Source: DATJYV01 sp035499415 (GTDB taxonomy: Bacteria > Bacteroidota > Ignavibacteria > UBA10030). Taken from it: a stretch of 10,725 bases of DNA. The first letter of the stretch is position 1. Each line of letters opens with the position of its first letter. Shown here piece after piece: positions 7,588 to 10,725 of this stretch. Both the position numbers and the translations under genes were made by a program. The notes under the pieces are model-generated. The model saw only the letters and a list, made by a program, of their open reading frames with translations, made no database searches and had not been told where the DNA came from. The stretch covers positions 1 through 10,725 of the forward strand of contig DATJYV010000231.1 in assembly GCA_035499415.1 (NCBI GenBank). Direction: 5' to 3'.

Positions 7588-7947
7588 ATGAGTGACTTCA
7601 AGGTTCACCAGCGCGACGGGGAGGGCGTGAGCGTGATCGAGCTGAAGGGCTATCTGGACGCGCACACCGCGACGGAACTTGAGAGCGCGTTTCAGAAATT
7701 GCTGAACGAAAAGAAGTACAACATTGTCGTGAACTGCCGGGACCTGTCCTACATCAGCAGCGCGGGGCTCGGCGTGTTCATGGCGTACATCGAGGACGTC
7801 CGGAAGAACAGGGGAGACATCAAGCTGACAAACATGTCCGCGAAGGTTTATAACGTCTTCGACCTTCTCGGTTTCCCCATTCTCTACGAGATCTTCAAGG
7901 ACGAGAAAGAAGCCGTCATCCGTTTCAAGGAGGGGAAAAAGGGTTAG
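7588..7947 (+). CDS. STAS-domain anti-sigma-factor antagonist (SpoIIAA/RsbV-like)
   Basis: This 119-residue single STAS domain is the switch protein of partner-switching systems: unphosphorylated it binds the anti-sigma kinase and frees the kinase's target. The first strand reads VIELKGYLDAHTA (16-28), as in SpoIIAA's ELDHHTA. The phosphorylation loop is DLSYISSAGLGVF (52-64). Aligned by eye with Bacillus SpoIIAA, Ser58 falls on the known phosphoserine, with Ser instead of Asp before it and Ala instead of Ser after it. A later segment, VYNVFDLLGFPILYEIF (91-107), matches the family's C-terminal helix. ATG 7588 has a strong AGGAAGGAG about 9 nt upstream, the best ribosome binding site in this cluster, which suggests it is made in excess over its neighbours. 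It lies between a phosphatase and the kinase. Confidence 0.94.
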   Translation: MSDFKVHQRDGEGVSVIELKGYLDAHTATELESAFQKLLNEKKYNIVVNCRDLSYISSAGLGVFMAYIEDVRKNRGDIKLTNMSAKVYNVFDLLGFPILYEIFKDEKEAVIRFKEGKKG

Positions 7948-7987
7948 GGTTTCAACACAACCCTTGGCGGCCAGCATTTCGCCGCAG

Positions 7988-8446
7988 ATGCGAATGAGCA
8001 ACCCGTCGAAGAAAATATCGCGAACGTTTCCGAGCCGGACGGAACAACTCCTGGAGGTCCGCGAGTTTGTCTCGGAGGCCGCCCGGGAATTCGGATTCGA
8101 CGACGAGGAGGTGGCGAATATCGCCCTCGCCGTCGACGAGGCGTGTACGAACATCATCAAGCACGCCTACCAGTATGCGCGCGACAAGGAAATCCAGATC
8201 ACTGTCAATCGCGAGCATGATGTATTCGAGGTCAGGATAACCGACGAAGGCAGGCCATTCGACCCCGCACACCTCCGGACGCCCAACCTCCAGGATCATC
8301 TTACCCACTATCGCAAGGGGGGGCTCGGCGTTTACCTGATGAGACGGCTTATGGACGCCGTCGAATACAACATCAAACCGGGGAGCCGCAATGAGGTCCG
8401 GATGGTGAAGAATCTCTTCCGCGCCCCGTCCAACACGAGGAAATAG
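7988..8446 (+). CDS. RsbW/SpoIIAB-like HATPase serine kinase (anti-sigma-type)
   Basis: The 152-residue product (from ATG 7988) is a stand-alone GHKL ATPase of the anti-sigma kinase group. The N box is ALAVDEACTNIIKHAY (46-61), with the catalytic-base Glu (E51) and Mg-binding Asn (N55) in canonical spacing. The G1 box is ITDEGRPFDP (84-93), and the G2 box is KGGLGVYLMRRLMD (110-123). All ATP-site motifs are intact, so kinase activity is expected. Its likely substrate is Ser58 of the STAS protein whose gene ends 40 nt upstream. The start is uncertain: ATG 7988, ATG 7994 and TTG 7964 are all in frame and none has a clear ribosome binding site. It ends in TAG, and the next gene continues in the same frame after it. 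The protein sequestered by this kinase (a sigma factor or other output) is not in the window. Confidence 0.92.
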   Translation: MRMSNPSKKISRTFPSRTEQLLEVREFVSEAAREFGFDDEEVANIALAVDEACTNIIKHAYQYARDKEIQITVNREHDVFEVRITDEGRPFDPAHLRTPNLQDHLTHYRKGGLGVYLMRRLMDAVEYNIKPGSRNEVRMVKNLFRAPSNTRK

Positions 8447-8458
8447 GGTCTGAAAAAT

Positions 8459-10204
8459 TTGCCGCGCTCATCGCACTCGGCACGAAAACCCCCATCCCGG
8501 GCACAATCGGCCGACCTGCTCCCCCTGTTCGAGTTCAGCAACGTCGTCAATTCTTCGCTCGACCTTCATTTCATCCTCAGCACGGTCCTTCGGACGCTCA
8601 TGGGGAAAATGCTCGTCTCGCGAGGACTTGTTCTCCTGAGAGCCGAGAGCCATCTGTTCAACATCATCGCGGGAAAAGGGATCGACGTGTCGATCGTCGG
8701 TACCCAGTTGCGGATTGAGAAGCCCCTGCGGGCGATCACGCACCTCGAGAAACAAGGGCGTGCGGCTCCGGCGTGGGTTGCAGCCCTCCAGTCGTACGGC
8801 CAGTCACTCCTCGTCCCCATTTTCTCACACTCCACGGTTGTCGGCTACCTTTCACTCGGCCCACGGTTTCAGGGAAAATATTCCCGCACCGACACAAAGC
8901 TCATCCAGTCTCTCGTGAACTTGTCCGGGGCGGCCATCGAAAAAGCCCTGATCATCGACCAGGTGCGCGACGCAAACCGAAATCTCGACAGGAAATATCA
9001 GGAACTCAACACGCTCTTCGACCTCGGAAAGGAGCTGAACGTCGGGCTCGACCAGGACCACGTCATTCGGTTGGTCACGTTCGCATTGATGGGACAGATC
9101 GGTGTTCAACAGTACGCCATTTGTCTTCGGACAGAGGCGGGGATATCTGTGGCGGCCTCCCGCTTGCATGAAGGCCCTCCCATCGAGCAGGAGCTTGTTC
9201 AACTTTCCGACCTGAAGAAAGCGGAGCGCATTGAAGACCTCCTTCGGTCGAAAGCGCACCGGGCGCCGGCCGCGGCCCTCTCGTCCCGCGGCATTTCCGT
9301 CGTCGTCCCGCTTCACATCCAAAATCAGATCCGCGGCTTTGTTGTTCTCGGCGAGCGTCTGCGGGGCGGGGAATACACGCGGGAAGATCTGGAGTATTTG
9401 TACTCTCTCGGAAACCTCGTCATCATCTCGCTCGAGAATGCGCGGCTGTTTCAGGAAGCGATCGAGAAGCAGCGGATGGAAGATGAACTGACGATCGCCC
9501 GCGAAATTCAGCAGGGACTTCTTCCGGAGCGCATTCCGGAAATACCGGGGTTCGATGTGGCGGCGGTGAATATCTCGTCGAAGCAGGTGGGAGGGGATTA
9601 TTATGATGTCCTCCAACGCAAAGCAAACGAGTATGTCATCGCCATCGGCGACGTGTCGGGCAAGGGAATGCCCGCCGCGCTCCTGATGGCAAACGTGCAG
9701 GCGGCGCTCCGTGCGCTGGCTCCTTTAAGCGAGCCGCTGCCGGTGACGACGGCACGTATGAACGACCTCACGTGTGTGAACACGCGGGGGGGAAGCAAAT
9801 TCATCACGTTCTTCTGGGGTGTACTCGAGGCCCAGAAGAAGGAACTGCGTTACGTCAATGCGGGGCACAACCCTCCGCTGCTGCTCCGGGCGAATGGAGA
9901 CGTCGAGCGGCTCGAGGCGGGTGGGATCATCCTCGGCGTAGTGAAGACCGGAACTCCGTATGCCGAGGCGGCGACCGTCTGCCGGAAGGGGGATCTCCTC
10001 GTGTTGTATACCGACGGCGTGAGCGAAGCGATGAACGCCGAGGGAGTGGATTTCACGGAAGAGCGCCTCCTGGAGGTTCTGAAGCAGAATCGAGAATCGA
10101 CGGCACACGAGGTGATCCAGCATGTACTGCGCGCGATCGAGGAACACACACGGGGAACGCCGCAATCGGACGATATCACCATGCTTGTCATGCGTTCAGT
10201 TTGA
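8459..10204 (+). CDS. Soluble GAF-GAF-SpoIIE (PP2C) serine phosphatase
   Basis: The 581-residue protein lacks membrane segments. Residues about 20-165 and 180-330 look like two GAF domains, each beginning with a helix (FEFSNVVNSSLDLHFIL; LFDLGKELNVGLDQDHVI) and ending in one (LVNLSGAAIEKALI; LGNLVIISLENARLF). A linker helix (330-355) leads to a SpoIIE/RsbU PP2C domain with GGDYYD (D380), GDVSGKGMPAALLMA (397-411), NAGHNPPLLL (467-476), LYTDGVSEA (D519) and SDDITML (D571-D572), all intact. It is a paralogue of the membrane-bound phosphatase upstream and probably acts on the same STAS protein in response to a cytoplasmic signal. TTG 8459 is the only usable common start before ATG 8600, and the latter would remove the start of the first GAF domain. 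AGGG (8445-8448) lies 10 nt ahead of the TTG and overlaps the kinase stop. Confidence 0.92.
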   Translation: MPRSSHSARKPPSRAQSADLLPLFEFSNVVNSSLDLHFILSTVLRTLMGKMLVSRGLVLLRAESHLFNIIAGKGIDVSIVGTQLRIEKPLRAITHLEKQGRAAPAWVAALQSYGQSLLVPIFSHSTVVGYLSLGPRFQGKYSRTDTKLIQSLVNLSGAAIEKALIIDQVRDANRNLDRKYQELNTLFDLGKELNVGLDQDHVIRLVTFALMGQIGVQQYAICLRTEAGISVAASRLHEGPPIEQELVQLSDLKKAERIEDLLRSKAHRAPAAALSSRGISVVVPLHIQNQIRGFVVLGERLRGGEYTREDLEYLYSLGNLVIISLENARLFQEAIEKQRMEDELTIAREIQQGLLPERIPEIPGFDVAAVNISSKQVGGDYYDVLQRKANEYVIAIGDVSGKGMPAALLMANVQAALRALAPLSEPLPVTTARMNDLTCVNTRGGSKFITFFWGVLEAQKKELRYVNAGHNPPLLLRANGDVERLEAGGIILGVVKTGTPYAEAATVCRKGDLLVLYTDGVSEAMNAEGVDFTEERLLEVLKQNRESTAHEVIQHVLRAIEEHTRGTPQSDDITMLVMRSV

Positions 10205-10248
10205 CGCCGCTCCACCTTCAAACTAAAAGCTGTCCCAAAAATAGCTAC

Positions 10249-10349
10249 CGTCATGCTGAACCTGTTTCAGCATCTCATTTCCCGAGCAAATCAGACCCTG
10301 AAACTCATCCAGAGGCTGATGGGCCTTCGGCCCAAAGTTCAGGGTGACG
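10249..10349. repeat. Long interrupted hairpin repeat between phosphatase gene and leuS
   Basis: The outer arms CGTCATGCTGAAC (10249-10261) and GTTCAGGGTGACG (10337-10349) pair at 12 of 13 positions (one G-U). The inner arms 10264-10275 (GTTTCAGCATCT) and 10293-10304 (AGACCCTGAAAC) pair at 10 of 12. The left arm is continuous, whereas the right arm is broken by 32 nt (10305-10336) that itself folds: CATC/GATG around 10306-10321, and GGGCC-TTC-GGCCC at 10321-10333. The TCA-CTGAAC-TTTCAG pattern looks like dispersed intergenic repeats I recall from Bacteroidota/Ignavibacteriota-type genomes. It may also end transcription of the phosphatase gene, although no T tract follows. Confidence 0.7.
10321..10333 (+). 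repeat. Small perfect hairpin GGGCC-TTC-GGCCC inside the larger repeat
   Basis: This 5-bp all-GC stem with a 3-nt loop sits in the 32-nt stretch interrupting the right arm of the larger hairpin repeat. It would fold independently in either strand. No T run follows it (CAAAGTTC comes next), so it is not a standard terminator on the + strand. Confidence 0.5.
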
Positions 10350-10381
10350 CGATCTGGGTTTTGTGCGATAGCTTCCAACCT

Positions 10382-10396
10382 CATTTTCATTTTTCC
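10382..10396 (+). repeat. 15-mer CATTTTCATTTTTCC, copy 2 (before leuS)
   Basis: This is identical to the 15-mer at 3179-3193, just before tRNA-Arg. Here it lies about 100 nt before the leuS start and 6 nt before the inverted repeat that begins with TTGTC. Confidence 0.35.
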
Positions 10397-10402
10397 AGCG
10401 GA

Positions 10403-10440
10403 TTGTCAACGGGATAATCTCCCGACCTTTCCGTTGATAA
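10403..10440. promoter_or_regulatory. Inverted repeat upstream of leuS, possible operator or leader hairpin
   Basis: TTGTCAACGG (10403-10412) pairs with CCGTTGATAA (10431-10440) over 10 positions with one G-U and an 18-nt loop. A competing 5-bp stem, CGGGA/TCCCG (10410-10424), shares bases with the left arm, so two exclusive folds are possible. The right arm contains TTGATA (10434-10439), which with TAACTT (10457-10462, spacing 17) could be a weak promoter; the repeat would then overlap the -35 element like an operator. No T-box signature is present. Confidence 0.4.
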
Positions 10441-10497
10441 AAGCGCTGTAATTCCCTAACTTTCATTCTCCAAAGTACAACTTCCGGCATTTCATCG

Positions 10498-10725
10498 ATG
10501 AAATTGTCCTTCCCGTCGCTCGAAAAGAAGTGGCAGGATTACTGGGATCGTCACCAGACGTTTCGGGTCGACGACAAAGGCACCAAACCGCGCATTTACA
10601 TCCTCGACATGTTTCCCTACCCGTCGGGTGCGGGACTTCATGTGGGGCACCCCGAGGGTTACACGGCCACGGACATTCTCAGCCGGTTCAAGCGCATGAA
10701 GGGATTCGATGTTCTCCACCCAATG
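10498..10725 (+). CDS. leuS: Leucyl-tRNA synthetase, N-terminal part (3' end outside window)
   Basis: The first 76 residues of a class I leucyl-tRNA synthetase are present; the enzyme charges tRNA-Leu with leucine in the cytoplasm. The N-terminus has the family opening FPSLEKKWQDYW (5-16), then ILDMFPYPSGAGLHVGHPEG (35-54) with the class I HIGH signature as HVGH (48-51), and TATDILSRFKRMKGFDVLHPM (56-76), which is highly characteristic of LeuS. The frame continues through the right edge. ATG 10498 gives the normal family start; there is no clear Shine-Dalgarno site ahead of it. The gene is separated from the phosphatase cluster by 293 nt of structured noncoding DNA, so it is probably its own transcription unit. 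Confidence 0.97.
   Translation, partial: MKLSFPSLEKKWQDYWDRHQTFRVDDKGTKPRIYILDMFPYPSGAGLHVGHPEGYTATDILSRFKRMKGFDVLHPM

Noticed and set aside
10473..10487. KYNFR in another frame just before leuS, like the N-terminus of many LeuS proteins (suggesting a frameshift)
   Set aside because: The annotated frame from ATG 10498 already supplies the corresponding FPSLEKKWQ start, and the alternative frame has no start codon ahead of it, so it is coincidence.
10355..10497. T-box riboswitch in the leuS leader
   Set aside because: No conserved T-box bulge (TGGNACCGCG-type) sequence and no terminator with T run; the inverted repeat there is of another kind.
1..10725. CRISPR array, insertion sequence, phage or toxin-antitoxin locus
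   Set aside because: No regularly spaced direct repeats, transposase, integrase or phage genes are visible; the coding content is typical chromosomal housekeeping and signalling.

Overview
The window reads as ordinary chromosome from a GC-rich, diderm (Gram-negative) bacterium. A lipid A-type acyltransferase and an LPS-type heptosyltransferase show that it builds an outer membrane. The mixture of poor or absent Shine-Dalgarno sites, the SpoIIE/STAS/kinase regulatory genes and an intergenic hairpin repeat of the 'CTGAAC...GTTTCAG' type suggests the Bacteroidota/Ignavibacteriota/Chlorobiota (FCB) group. That placement is an inference from style and recalled similarity, not from a marker phylogeny. 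All twelve genes (eleven protein-coding, one tRNA) are on the + strand; the first and last are cut by the window edges.

Region 1 (1-3030) holds the C-terminal end of a GH13 amylase-family glycosidase, a YjbQ/UPF0047 protein overlapping it by 4 bp (ATGA), an LpxL/HtrB-family acyltransferase and a family 9 (heptosyl)transferase. The last two are 15 nt apart and probably work together in lipopolysaccharide assembly. A small GC-rich hairpin sits on the stop codon of the last gene.

Region 2 (3031-4008) holds a possible promoter, a complete tRNA-Arg(CCG) with encoded CCA, and a membrane-anchored TPR protein starting 35 nt after the tRNA.

Region 3 (4110-10204) is the most distinctive part. A MATE-family transporter is followed after 1 nt by a membrane-bound GAF-SpoIIE (PP2C) phosphatase, then a STAS anti-sigma-factor antagonist, an RsbW/SpoIIAB-like HATPase kinase and a second, soluble GAF-GAF-SpoIIE phosphatase. 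This is a full set of partner-switching parts: the kinase would phosphorylate the STAS protein on Ser58, and the two phosphatases, with different sensory halves, would reverse it. No sigma factor or other output protein is encoded in the window.

Region 4 (10205-10725) is a 293-bp intergenic stretch and then the start of leuS. The intergenic stretch carries a long interrupted hairpin repeat (10249-10349) and a separate 10-bp-arm inverted repeat (10403-10440) close to leuS. I do not see a clearly new system; the points most worth checking are the two-phosphatase partner-switching cassette, the kinase/phosphatase junction in one frame across a single TAG, and the structured leader region before leuS.
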